DNA from: Hydrogenophilales bacterium
GTDB taxonomy: Bacteria; Pseudomonadota; Gammaproteobacteria; Burkholderiales; Thiobacillaceae
Assembly: GCA_016195805.1 (NCBI GenBank)
Contig: JACPYT010000004.1
Span: forward strand, 1-64,000
Length of the DNA: 64,000 bases
Direction: 5' to 3'
Made by a program: the position numbers and the translations under genes. The notes under the pieces were generated by a model, which worked only from the letters and a program-made list of their open reading frames with translations, did no database searches and had not been told where the DNA came from. Below, piece after piece: positions 33,655-42,294 of the stretch. Each line of letters opens with the position of its first letter. The stretch's first letter is position 1.

Positions 33655-35562
33655 TCAATGCACCGACAGGTTGGCTTGTACGGTCACGCCAATCTGGGTC
33701 AGCGCATTGGCGCCGGTGTTTTGCGACACGGAGATGATGCCGGCGCCATTGGTCAGGCTGCTGCCGATGGTGTTGGAGGCATCGTAGGAGCCGGCGTTGC
33801 CGCCGGCCGAACTTCCACCGTTGCCGCCAATGCCGCCATTGCCCGTGGTGGCCGAAGCCATCGCGCTGCTGGTGGCGCTGCCGCCCATGCCACCGCTGCC
33901 GCCGGGGCCGTTGGCGGTCGCCGTGCCACCGGTGCCGCCTGCGCCACCGGTGCCACCTGTGCCACCGGTCGCGCCGGCACCTGCGACGCCACCTGCACCG
34001 GCACCGCCGGTGCCGGTGGCACCGGCCGCGCCTGCGCCGCCGGTGCTGGTTCCGGCTGCACCCACCGCGCCTGCGCCACCCGCGCCGCCGGTTCCGGTTG
34101 CGCCCACTGCGCCTGCGCCACCCATGCTGGTTCCAGCTGCGCCAGTACCCGCCGCGCCGGTTCCGGTCGCACCTGTTGCGCCATTACCGGCGGTGTTGGT
34201 TCCTGCCGCACCGGTGCCCGCTGCGCCGGTACCGGTTGCGCCTGCGGCATCCGAGCCGCCTGCGCCACCCATGCCGGCAGCTGCCGTGCTGGTGCCGGTA
34301 GACGTGCTTGCGCCGCCGCTGCCTGCCCCTGCCGTATCGGTGCTACTGGTACCGCCACCCGTGGAGCCGCCGCCATTAGCGCTGCCGGTTGTGGCGGTGG
34401 TGGGCCCAGTGGAGCCACTCGCGCCCCCTGTCCCGCCGCCGACTGCTGGTGCTCCTGCTCCACCTGAGGGTCCACCAGTGCCAGTGTTCCCACCAACAGT
34501 GGGACTACCGCCATTGCCACTGGCAGATCCACCGGTATTGCCATTTGCAGTCGAGACAGGCACCCCCGCGCTGACTGCGACAGGAACGCCGCCGTTGGCG
34601 CTGGAGGCGCCGCCACTGCTGCTGCTGCCGCTGTCGCCGCCGATGCCCTTGCCGCCGGCACTGCCCGACAAGGCGGCACTGTCGCCGCCGATGCCCTTGC
34701 CGCCGCTCGCGCCATTGCCGCCGGAGCCGCCTGCACCGAAGCCGCCGACGCCGAGGCCGCCAAGTGCATTGCCATTGCTGCCGCCGGAACCGCCGGAACC
34801 GCCGGAACCCTTGCCGCCGATTCCAAAGCCGCCGAGGGCATCGCCGGAACTGCCGCCGGAACCGCCGGAACCGCCGTAGCCCTTGCCGCCGTTGCCGCCG
34901 TTGCCGCCGGAACCGCCCGTGGCGTTGCCGCTGTTGCCGCCGGAACCGCCGGAGCCGCCATAGCCCTTGCCGCCGATGCCGCCTATGGCACCGCCGCCAT
35001 TGCCGCCGTCGCCGCCATTGCCGGCGTTGCCTGCGGTGGTGTCGCCGCCGATGGCCTTGGCGTAACCGCTGCCGCCGTCACCGCCGTTGGCGCCGTAGGA
35101 CTTGCTGTGGGAATCCTGCGAGGCATTGCCCCCGTTGCCGCCCATGCCGCCATCGCCGGCCTGGCCGCCGCCGTAGGCGGTGTTGCCGCTGGGGAACACG
35201 ACGTTGTCGTGGACTTCGCCGTTCAGCGTGGTGGTTGCCGTGGCATTCACCGTGGCGTTGAAGGAATCGTGATTCTGCGACTGGGCGTTGAAGGAGTCGC
35301 TGTTATTGGAGGAGGTCATCGGGTTGTTCGAGTCCGAGGTATTCACGCTGTTGTCGGTGCTCGTGTTGGTCTGGGTGGCCGTCGAATTTTCGTTGGCGGC
35401 CGCACCGGAAAGCTTTTCCTGTGTGGAGGTGGCCGTCGCGGCCTGGTTGACCGTGCCGTCCTGAGAGGTCGGCGAACTGTTGGTGTTGGTGGGGTTGGCC
35501 CAGGCGTGGCTTCCCATCCCCAGGGCCATGGCGATCGCTGTCGCCAAGAGTGTCTTGTTCAT
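33655..35562 (-). CDS. Large Gly-rich secreted protein, candidate amyloid fibre subunit
   Basis: This 635-residue protein has a signal peptide (cleavage near AWA-N, residue 22). An Asn/Ser/Thr-rich stretch (to about 125, including two SFNA motifs) precedes about 450 residues of Gly-rich repeats. The first half of these is GGxGG with charged spacers (GGNGG, GYGGSGGSGG). The second half is Gly-Ala-Thr (GTGGAGGAGAVG). The last 27 residues (IISVSQNTGANALTQIG and following) share the QN-S/T-G-x-N-x-L-x-Q pattern of the two small neighbours and of curli repeats. I infer it is the main secreted fibre or matrix subunit in the FapC position. AAGGAG precedes ATG 35562. Confidence 0.75.
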   Translation of the reverse strand: MNKTLLATAIAMALGMGSHAWANPTNTNSSPTSQDGTVNQAATATSTQEKLSGAAANENSTATQTNTSTDNSVNTSDSNNPMTSSNNSDSFNAQSQNHDSFNATVNATATTTLNGEVHDNVVFPSGNTAYGGGQAGDGGMGGNGGNASQDSHSKSYGANGGDGGSGYAKAIGGDTTAGNAGNGGDGGNGGGAIGGIGGKGYGGSGGSGGNSGNATGGSGGNGGNGGKGYGGSGGSGGSSGDALGGFGIGGKGSGGSGGSGGSNGNALGGLGVGGFGAGGSGGNGASGGKGIGGDSAALSGSAGGKGIGGDSGSSSSGGASSANGGVPVAVSAGVPVSTANGNTGGSASGNGGSPTVGGNTGTGGPSGGAGAPAVGGGTGGASGSTGPTTATTGSANGGGSTGGGTSSTDTAGAGSGGASTSTGTSTAAAGMGGAGGSDAAGATGTGAAGTGAAGTNTAGNGATGATGTGAAGTGAAGTSMGGAGAVGATGTGGAGGAGAVGAAGTSTGGAGAAGATGTGGAGAGGVAGAGATGGTGGTGGAGGTGGTATANGPGGSGGMGGSATSSAMASATTGNGGIGGNGGSSAGGNAGSYDASNTIGSSLTNGAGIISVSQNTGANALTQIGVTVQANLSVH

Positions 35563-35636
35563 CTTCTTGCTCCTTAAGCTGGTGTTGATACAGACATCAT
35601 CCTGAGCCGTTGAACCCGGGCTCGATGTCTTCATCA

Positions 35637-35651
35637 GCACCTTCCGTGCCA
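35637..35651 (-). promoter_or_regulatory. Sigma-54 (RpoN) promoter before the fibre gene
   Basis: The minus strand carries TGGCACGGAAGGTGC. The -24 element TGGCAC is perfect, the -12 element keeps GC (GTGC against TTGC), and GG and GC are exactly ten bases apart as the family requires. It lies 75 bases before the fibre-gene start, leaving a leader of about 60 bases. A sigma-54 activator gene is encoded divergently 440 bases away. Confidence 0.72.
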
Positions 35652-36088
35652 TCTTCTCAAGCCATTGATAGTTAATTGAAATCTTTTGTGCATCGAACTC
35701 TCCGGCAAGGCGAGCTCGCGAGAAGGTGCATCAAATCCGAGACGGGCGCACAGCCATTTTTCGCCGGTGGCGCATTTTGCGTTGTTGAATCAATCGCTTG
35801 GTTGGATTTGTGGCGACAAGGTCGGAGTGTTCGATTTTTGCGACAGATCCGGGCGCCTGTGGCCCGGCGAGTGTGGCAGCCCCGGGCGGTTCGGCCGCAG
35901 TGACCGGGGCGCGATGCAAAAGACGTGCAAGCTCGAAAAACTTTTCTATAGTGATGCATTGCTTCTACAGCAGTTGTAGTCCAACCGGGTGACAGTGGAC
36001 GGGTGCCGCGCGGCCTCGCTGGCATTGTGGCATCCCGGCGTAGACGGGTGTGCTTTCGCGTCATGGCCGGATGTGATCAGGAGGGGTG
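35652..36088. other. Regulatory spacer between fibre gene and sigma-54 activator gene
   Basis: No gene is supported in these 437 bases, and GC is lower than around it. It lies upstream of the sigma-54 promoter, where enhancer sites for the activator are expected. Candidate sites are the short inverted repeat CTACA-GCAGT-TGTAG at 35965-35979 and GCGACA phrases at about 35812 and 35838. None is proven. Confidence 0.45.
35965..35979. repeat. Inverted repeat, possible activator site
   Basis: CTACAGCAGTTGTAG has five-base perfect arms around a five-base centre. It is about 315 bases upstream of the sigma-54 promoter and 110 bases before the activator gene, a plausible enhancer position. Confidence 0.3.
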
Positions 36089-37474
36089 ATGGCAGAACGT
36101 TATGTGATCGTATATGCCGCTGCGCCGTGGCGAATGCAGATCAATGGCCTGTTGGCTGACGCGGGGTGGCAGCCGCTGGCGGTGGGTGAGTTCGCCGCCC
36201 TGTCGTGCGAACGGCGGCAGGAGGTGCGTGTCGGGGTCGTCAGGCTGGGCCGTGGCGACGAGACCGAAGTCAACGCACTGGACGAACTGATGGCGAGCCG
36301 GCCGGAGGTCGAATGGGTTGCCCTGGTACCGGCTGCGGCTCTTTCGAATTCCGTGGTATGCCGCTTCCTACGACACAGCTGCTTTGACTTCTACACGTTG
36401 CCGATCGACACGACGCACTTCCTCGCCACGCTGGGGCACGCAGAGGGCAAGGCCAGGCTGCCGACCGGGGGCACGGCCGATTGCGAGGCCGCCGGCTGCT
36501 GCGGAATGATTGGGCGGAGCCCGGCGATGCTGGATCTGTATCGCGATATCGGGAAAGCGAGTGGCGTCGATGCGCCGGTGATGATCAGCGGCGAGAGCGG
36601 CACCGGCAAGGAACTGGTGGCGCGCGCGATCCACCGGCTTTCGCCGCGCCGGGACGGGCCTTTCATCGCGGTGAACTGCGCGGCACTGCCGGCGCATCTG
36701 ATCCAGGCCGAACTGTTCGGCCATGAAAAGGGCGCGTTCACCGGCGCGTATCAACGCAAGATCGGGCGTCTGGAAGCCGCCTCGGGCGGCACCATCTTTC
36801 TCGACGAAATCGGCGACCTGCCGCTGGAATTGCAGGTCACCCTGCTGCATGTGTTGCAGGACAAGGTGATCGAGCGCCTCGGTTCCAATCGGGAAATCCG
36901 CCTCGATGTGCGGGTGATCGCTGCCAGCCATGTGGAACTGGAACAGGCCGTGGCGGATGGCCACTTCCGCGCCGATCTGTATTACCGGATCAATGTCCTG
37001 CGGCTCAGGACGCCGCCACTGCGCGAGAGGGAAGAGGATGTGGAGCTGCTGGCGCGCGCCTATTTCGAGCGTTTCCTGCCGGAATCCCGGGGCGTGGCGC
37101 GCGGCTTCAGCCGCCAGGCGATGACGGTGATGGCCAATTACGAATGGCCGGGCAATGTCCGTGAGCTGATCAACCGGGTGCGCCAGGCGGTGGTGCTGAG
37201 CGAGAACCGGCTGCTGACGCCGCGTGATCTGGGGCTGGAAAAGCGGGTGTCCAGCGACGGGTTTCTGACCCTGGTGGAAGCCCGTTCGCGTGCCGAGCAC
37301 GAAACGATTCGCCGGGCGCTGCGGCGCAACCAGAACAACGTCGCGGCAGCAGCCCGCCAGCTTGGCGTGTCCAGGGCGACGCTCTACCGGATGCTGGAAC
37401 GGGTGTCGCATATCGGCGTGATGCCCCATCCGGATTTCGGTCACGCCGTGTCGTTTCAGGCGACACTGGAATAG
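36089..37474 (+). CDS. Sigma-54-dependent activator with VpsR-like N-terminal domain
   Basis: This 461-residue enhancer-binding protein has an N-terminal receiver-like domain (1 to about 125) without a clear phosphorylation pocket, resembling VpsR. An AAA+ domain follows with Walker A GESGTGKE (168-175), the sigma-54 contact loop GAFTGA (215-220) and Walker [10 protein letters not shown] Fis-type helix-turn-helix near the end includes [21 protein letters not shown]. VpsR of Vibrio binds cyclic di-GMP and controls biofilm genes. It is encoded divergently from the Fap-like operon, whose promoter is of the sigma-54 type, so it is its likely activator. ATG 36089 follows AGGAGG. Confidence 0.92.
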   Translation: MAERYVIVYAAAPWRMQINGLLADAGWQPLAVGEFAALSCERRQEVRVGVVRLGRGDETEVNALDELMASRPEVEWVALVPAAALSNSVVCRFLRHSCFDFYTLPIDTTHFLATLGHAEGKARLPTGGTADCEAAGCCGMIGRSPAMLDLYRDIGKASGVDAPVMISGESGTGKELVARAIHRLSPRRDGPFIAVNCAALPAHLIQAELFGHEKGAFTGAYQRKIGRLEAASGGTIFLDEIGDLPLELQVTLLHVLQDKVIERLGSNREIRLDVRVIAASHVELEQAVADGHFRADLYYRINVLRLRTPPLREREEDVELLARAYFERFLPESRGVARGFSRQAMTVMANYEWPGNVRELINRVRQAVVLSENRLLTPRDLGLEKRVSSDGFLTLVEARSRAEHETIRRALRRNQNNVAAAARQLGVSRATLYRMLERVSHIGVMPHPDFGHAVSFQATLE

Positions 37475-37571
37475 CGGAGGCGGCAAGGAAAAAGGTCCGT
37501 GGGGGCGCGGATGCTTTTGTATTGGGTGGCTTTTCGGTAGGCTTCGCGCTAATCCACCCAAAACCGACCCC

Positions 37572-38447
37572 ATGCACTTCACCCCCGACTCCTTCCGCGC
37601 CTGGCCGAGCAAGCGGATCACCCTGCTTGGCATGTCCGGCGTCGGCAAGACGCACATCTCCTCCATGCTGCGCGGCCACGACTGGTTCCATTTTTCCGGC
37701 GACTATCGCATCGGCACGCGCTACCTCGACGAACCCATCCTCGATCTGATCAAGCAGCAGGCGATGAGCGTGCCCTTCCTGCGCGAACTGCTGCGCAACG
37801 ACTGGATCGACATCAAGAACAACATCAAGATCCACGACCTCGGGCCGGTGCTGACATTTGTCGGCAAGCTTGGCGGGCCCGAGTGGGGCGGGCTCCCGCT
37901 CGACGAATTTTCGCGCCGTCAGGCCGCCTACCGCGATGCCGAGATCGCCGCCATGCGCGACGTGCCGGCCTTCATCCGCAAGGGCCAGGAAATCTACGGC
38001 TACCCGCACTTCGTCAACGACGTCGGCGGCAGCCTGTGCGAGCTGGACGAACCCGGCGTGGTTGAACTGCTGGCTGAGCATACGCTGATCCTCTACATCC
38101 AGACCACCACGCGCGAGGAGGAGGACACGCTGATCAAGCGTGCGCAGTCCGACCCCAAGCCGCTGTATTTCCGCCCGGCCTTTCTCGCCGAGCATTTGCC
38201 GGTTTATCTGCAGGAAAAAGGTCTCGAGTTCGTCGCCCAGGTTGACCCGAACGACTTCGCGCGCTGGGTGTTCCCGCGTCTGTTTCATTCGCGCATCCCG
38301 CGTTACGAGGCGATCGCCAGGCCGCACGGCTACACCGTGACCTCGCAGGAAGTGGCGCAGGTGCGCGACGAGCGCGATTTCCTTGCGCTGCTGGAAATCG
38401 CCATCGCCCGGAAAGGCGAGGCGTCAGGCGTGAGGCGTGAGGCGTAG
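37572..38447 (+). CDS. P-loop NTPase-like protein paired with metA
   Basis: This 291-residue soluble protein has a clear Walker A motif GMSGVGKT (20-27) near the N-terminus. A kinase or GTPase-like first strand precedes it (KRITLL). No classical Walker B or GTPase NKxD is evident; FVNDVGGSLCELD could supply acidic residues. I do not recognise its function. It ends two bases before metA and so is probably co-transcribed with it. The last nine residues come from a short tandem repeat (38418-38446) and may be a recent extension. No good ribosome binding site was seen before the ATG. Confidence 0.7.
   Translation: MHFTPDSFRAWPSKRITLLGMSGVGKTHISSMLRGHDWFHFSGDYRIGTRYLDEPILDLIKQQAMSVPFLRELLRNDWIDIKNNIKIHDLGPVLTFVGKLGGPEWGGLPLDEFSRRQAAYRDAEIAAMRDVPAFIRKGQEIYGYPHFVNDVGGSLCELDEPGVVELLAEHTLILYIQTTTREEEDTLIKRAQSDPKPLYFRPAFLAEHLPVYLQEKGLEFVAQVDPNDFARWVFPRLFHSRIPRYEAIARPHGYTVTSQEVAQVRDERDFLALLEIAIARKGEASGVRREA
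38418..38446 (+). repeat. Short tandem repeat at a gene junction
   Basis: Four imperfect copies of GAGGCGT (CAG or TGAG variants) run to the stop codon of the P-loop gene and up to the metA start. The array is of the sort that grows or shrinks by slippage. Confidence 0.6.
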
Positions 38448-38449
38448 CC

Positions 38450-39502
38450 ATGCCGCTGGTCGCGCATAACGCCCTGCCCACCTTCGATCGCCTGCGCCGC
38501 GACGGCTTCACGGTGTTATCGACCGAGCGCGCGGCGCAGCAGGAAATCCGTGAATTGCACGTCGGCCTGCTGAACATGATGCCGGACGCGGCGCTGGAGG
38601 CGACCGAACGGCAGTTCTACCGGCTGGTCGGCGAATCCAACCCGATCGCCCAGTTCTACATGCACCCTTTCACGCTGCCGAATCTGCCCCGAGGCGAGAC
38701 GGCGCAGGCGCACATCGCGCAGTTTTACGAAAGCTTCGACGCCATTCGCGAGAAGGGGCTGGACGCGCTCATCATCACCGGCGCCAACGTCAGCCATCCC
38801 AACCTCGCCGACGAGCCATTCTGGCAGCCGCTGATCGAGGTGATCGACTGGGCCTGGGAGCACGTCACCTCGACGCTGTGTTCCTGCCTCGCCACCCATG
38901 CGGTGATGCAGTTCCGCTACGGCCAGACGCGCATCAAGCAGCAGCAGAAGATCTGGGGCGTGTTTGAACACCGCGTGACCGACGGCCGGCATCCATTGGT
39001 GGCCGACGTGAATACCCGTTTCGACGTGCCGCATTCGCGCTGGAACGACGTTTCGCGCACGCAGTTCGATGCGGCCGGGGTCAAGGTTCTGGTCGAAAGC
39101 GCGGAGGCCGGCGTGCACCTGGCAGTTTCTGGCGACGGTTTGCGTACCGTGCTTTTCCAGGGCCACCCGGAGTACGACACGGTATCGCTGCTGAAGGAAT
39201 ACAAGCGCGACCTCTTGCTCGCCGCATCCGGCAAGCTTGCTGCATTCCCGCCGTTTCCGCAGCGCTACTTCAACCGTCAGGCACAGGCGCTGCTGTCCGA
39301 ATTCGGCCGTCGCATGCAGGCCGGCGAGACGCTGGCCTTCCCCGAATCGCAGGTGCTGCCGCTGCTCGACAATACCTGGCACGACACGGCAGAAGCGGTG
39401 GTCGGCAACTGGATCGGCTGCGTCTATCAGGTCACCCACCGCGAGCGCGGCCTGCCTTTCATGCCGGGCATCGATCCCAACGATCCGCTGGGCCTCGCGT
39501 GA
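38450..39502 (+). CDS. metA: Homoserine O-succinyltransferase (MetA/HTS family)
   Basis: This 350-residue enzyme acylates homoserine in the first committed step of methionine synthesis. It belongs to the MetA glutamine-amidotransferase-like fold, with the nucleophile region LCSCLATHA (cysteines at 144 and 146) and the His-Glu pair in GHPEYD (H239, E241). The early motif LLNMMPDAALEATERQF is also typical. Succinyl or acetyl specificity cannot be read with certainty. It follows the P-loop gene by two bases, and its stop overlaps the MlaE start by four bases. Methionine and lipid transport genes thus share a transcript. Confidence 0.9.
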   Translation: MPLVAHNALPTFDRLRRDGFTVLSTERAAQQEIRELHVGLLNMMPDAALEATERQFYRLVGESNPIAQFYMHPFTLPNLPRGETAQAHIAQFYESFDAIREKGLDALIITGANVSHPNLADEPFWQPLIEVIDWAWEHVTSTLCSCLATHAVMQFRYGQTRIKQQQKIWGVFEHRVTDGRHPLVADVNTRFDVPHSRWNDVSRTQFDAAGVKVLVESAEAGVHLAVSGDGLRTVLFQGHPEYDTVSLLKEYKRDLLLAASGKLAAFPPFPQRYFNRQAQALLSEFGRRMQAGETLAFPESQVLPLLDNTWHDTAEAVVGNWIGCVYQVTHRERGLPFMPGIDPNDPLGLA

Positions 39503-40593
39503 CTGAGGCACGAGCGCGCTTCGATGACAGCCAGGGCGCGCTCATTGCGAGCGGCGACTGGCAGGCGGATTCCGTTGCCGCTCTGCCGGACCTTGCCGGC
39601 AAGCAGGTGCGCATCCTCGATGGCACCGGCGTCACCCAGCTCGATACCAACGGCGCGTGGCTGCTGCTGGCGGCTGCACGGCCGCAGGCCGGCGACCCGC
39701 TGCCCGAATTGCGTGCCTTTCAGCCGCAGCATCTGGATGTGCTGAATCTGGTGGCGCAGCACCGCGCCGCCACGGCTGTGCAGTCCGGGCCGCGCCAGGC
39801 GGGCGTGCTCGAACTGATGGGGCGCAGCACCCTGTCGGCGTGGATGCATGTCATCGGCTTGACCGATTTCGTCGGCCGCCTGTTCCTGACGTTGGCGGTG
39901 CTGATCGTCAGGCCGCGCGACTGGCGCTGGCGCGAATTCGGCGCGCAGATGAACGCAGTGTTCGCCGGCGCGATTCCCATCGTGGTCGGCATGCTGTTCC
40001 TGCTCGGCGTGGTGTTCGCCTATCTGCTGGGAGACCAGGCGCAGCAGTATGGCGCCAATATTTTCGTCGTCGATGGCATCATGCTCGCAGTCCTGCGTGA
40101 GGTTTCGCCAGTGATCGTCGCGGTGCTGGTCGCGGGGCGAACCGGCGCCGCCATCACCGCGCAACTCGGCACCATGAAAGTCACCGAAGAGATCGACGCC
40201 ATCACCACGCTCGGGCTGTCGCCGCTGACGGTGCTGGTGATCCCGCGCATGATGGCCCTGCTCATCGCCATGCCGATGCTGGTATTCATCGGCGACATCG
40301 CCGGCCTCGCCGGCGGCATGCTGGTGGCGCAGCAGCAGTTGGATATTTCGGCCCACATGTTCATAGACCGGCTGGTCGACGTAATCCAGCTGAAAACCCT
40401 GGTAGTGGGGCTCGGCAAAGCGCCGGTGTTCGCCATCTTCATCGCGCTGATCGCCTGCCGCATGGGGCTGTCGGTCACCCGCGACGCGCGCAGCGTCGGC
40501 GCCAACACCACCTCGACGGTGGTGCAGAGTCTGGTCGCGATCATCATCCTCAATGCGATCTTCGCCGTCACCTTCGTCAGGCTGGGGATCTGA
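39499..40593 (+). CDS. MlaE-type permease with N-terminal STAS domain
   Basis: This 364-residue protein has a STAS-like N-terminal domain (1 to about 95, with LDGTGVTQLDTNGAWLL) and then a MlaE/YrbE permease domain of five or six helices. The family segment ISPVIVAVLVAGRTGAAITAQ-type is seen as VSPVIVAVLVAGRTGAAI, followed by GTMKVTEEIDAI. It is the membrane part of a phospholipid transporter between inner and outer membranes. In E. coli the STAS part is a separate protein (MlaB), here fused. The start is GTG at 39499, overlapping metA. Confidence 0.9.
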   Translation: MTEARARFDDSQGALIASGDWQADSVAALPDLAGKQVRILDGTGVTQLDTNGAWLLLAAARPQAGDPLPELRAFQPQHLDVLNLVAQHRAATAVQSGPRQAGVLELMGRSTLSAWMHVIGLTDFVGRLFLTLAVLIVRPRDWRWREFGAQMNAVFAGAIPIVVGMLFLLGVVFAYLLGDQAQQYGANIFVVDGIMLAVLREVSPVIVAVLVAGRTGAAITAQLGTMKVTEEIDAITTLGLSPLTVLVIPRMMALLIAMPMLVFIGDIAGLAGGMLVAQQQLDISAHMFIDRLVDVIQLKTLVVGLGKAPVFAIFIALIACRMGLSVTRDARSVGANTTSTVVQSLVAIIILNAIFAVTFVRLGI

Positions 40594-41357
40594 TGGCGGC
40601 CGTGATCGAGGTCCGCGACGTCTCCACCACGCTTGGTGGGCACAAGATCCATCGTGGCCTCAGCCTGTCGGTCGCGCGCGGCGAAGTCGTCGCGCTGATC
40701 GGTGGCAGCGGCACCGGAAAATCGGTGCTGCTACGTGAAATCATCGGCCTGCTGCAGCCGCAGGCGGGGCGGATCGAGCTGTTCGGGCAGTCGGTCTTGG
40801 ACGTGACGCCGGAACAGATGAATGTCTTGCGCCGTCGCTTCGGCGTGCTGTTCCAGGACGGCGCGCTGTTTTCCTCGCTCTCGGTAGAGGATAACGTTGC
40901 CACCCCGCTGTTCGAGCACACCGACCTGCCGCGCGGTACCTGCCGTCAGCTGGCGCGGCTGAAGCTTGCGCTGGCCGGGCTGCCGCCGGATGCTGCGCAG
41001 AAGCGCCCGAGCGAGCTGTCGGGCGGCATGCGCAAGCGCGTGGCACTGGCGCGCGCACTCGCGCTCGACCCTGAGCTGCTGTTTCTCGACGAACCGACCT
41101 CCGGACTCGATCCGATTTCGGCGCGCGCCTTCGATGCGCTGATCCGGCTGCTGGCGGACAGCCTGGGGCTCACCGTATTCCTCGTCACCCACGACTTGGA
41201 TACACTGTTCTCGATCATCGACCGCGTCATTGTGCTGTCGGATGGCCGCGTGCTTGGCAGCGGCACGGTGGCCGAACTGAAACACATCGACGACCCGTGG
41301 CTCAACGATTACTTTGCCGCACGGGCGCCGGACGGAGAGACCCTGCATGGAAACTGA
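40593..41357 (+). CDS. MlaF-type ABC transporter ATPase
   Basis: This 254-residue ATPase has Walker A GGSGTGKS (37-44), signature LSGGM, Walker B LLFLDE with PTSGLD, and the switch His in VTHDL. Length and sequence fit the Mkl/MlaF class that powers MCE lipid transporters. It starts on the last base of the permease stop and its end overlaps the MlaD-like gene by 11 bases. Confidence 0.93.
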   Translation: MAAVIEVRDVSTTLGGHKIHRGLSLSVARGEVVALIGGSGTGKSVLLREIIGLLQPQAGRIELFGQSVLDVTPEQMNVLRRRFGVLFQDGALFSSLSVEDNVATPLFEHTDLPRGTCRQLARLKLALAGLPPDAAQKRPSELSGGMRKRVALARALALDPELLFLDEPTSGLDPISARAFDALIRLLADSLGLTVFLVTHDLDTLFSIIDRVIVLSDGRVLGSGTVAELKHIDDPWLNDYFAARAPDGETLHGN

Positions 41358-42294
41358 AGGTCGCTATACCCTGGTCGGCGCCCTGGTGCTGGTGGTGGTC
41401 GCGCTGATGACACTCGCCATCGCGTGGCTGACCGGCGCGGCCGACACCATCGCCTATCAGACCTACACGATCTATTTCAGGCAGCAGTCGCTGGACGGGC
41501 TGGCCGTCGGCAGCCCGGTGAAAATGCGCGGCATCAAGGTGGGCGTGGTCGACGGCTACCGTTTCTCCAACCGGCAGGAAGAGGCGGTTGCCGTGAGTGC
41601 ACGCATCGACGAGGGGGTGCCGGTGCACGCCGGTGCCGTGGCCTTCATCAAGCGCAACCTGGTGACCGGCATCGCTGCCGTGGAAATCGCCAATGGCCCG
41701 AACGAGCGGCCGCTTCTCATCCAGCCCCCTCCGGGCGAACGCTATCCCGTCATTGCCGAAGGCAGCTCCGACATCGACAAGGTCGCCACCGCCCTCTCGC
41801 GGCTGGCGGTGAGCGGGGCGCAGGTGCTGGAAAAAATGAACACGCTGCTGTCGGACGAGAACCAGCGTGCCATCAGCCAGACGCTGGCCAATCTCAACGA
41901 GCTGTCCGGCCATCTGGCGGCCAACAAGCAGGACCTCACCGTGGCCGTGCGAAGCATCCGTGACGCCTCCGACGAATTCCGCCTTGCCGGAGCCAGCATA
42001 GGCCAGGCTGCCACCCGCGCGGAAGGCAGCATCGCCAGCGTGGGCCAGAACGCCGATACCGCACTGAAGGAAGCCACCGTCGCGATGGAGAAGCTGCAAC
42101 GCGATGCCAGCCTGATTTCCCGGCAGGTCCAGCAACTCAGCGAAGCCGGCACGCTGGAAATGACCAGCGTCAGCCGCGACGTGCGTACCAGTGCCGATGT
42201 GCTCACCACGGCCGGGCAGCGCCTGTCGAATCCCCGTACCATCCTGTTCGGACCCGACAAGAAGCAGCTCGGTCCCGGAGAGAAACTCCCATGA
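41347..42294 (+). CDS. MlaD-type MCE-domain substrate-binding protein
   Basis: This 315-residue protein is anchored by one N-terminal helix (about 9-30) and has an MCE domain (about 38-120, with GLAVGSPVKMRGIKVG). A long helical tail (about 140-300) probably forms a coiled-coil tunnel or contacts partners. It binds lipids in the periplasm for the MlaEF pump. Compared with MlaD of E. coli (about 183 residues) the tail is longer, as in PqiB- or YebT-like and plastid relatives. ATG 41347 lies within the end of the ATPase gene. Confidence 0.9.
   Translation: METEGRYTLVGALVLVVVALMTLAIAWLTGAADTIAYQTYTIYFRQQSLDGLAVGSPVKMRGIKVGVVDGYRFSNRQEEAVAVSARIDEGVPVHAGAVAFIKRNLVTGIAAVEIANGPNERPLLIQPPPGERYPVIAEGSSDIDKVATALSRLAVSGAQVLEKMNTLLSDENQRAISQTLANLNELSGHLAANKQDLTVAVRSIRDASDEFRLAGASIGQAATRAEGSIASVGQNADTALKEATVAMEKLQRDASLISRQVQQLSEAGTLEMTSVSRDVRTSADVLTTAGQRLSNPRTILFGPDKKQLGPGEKLP

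Noticed and set aside
33797-34879. 360-codon Pro-rich open frame opposite the Gly-rich fibre gene
   Set aside because: It is the mirror of GGX codons read as PPX. The minus frame has the signal peptide, ribosome binding site and sigma-54 promoter.
33900-35160. Regular GCCGCC repeats that could suggest a repeat array or CRISPR
   Set aside because: Units are codon-length and imperfect, keep one open frame and have no unique spacers. They are coding repeats of the Gly-rich protein.
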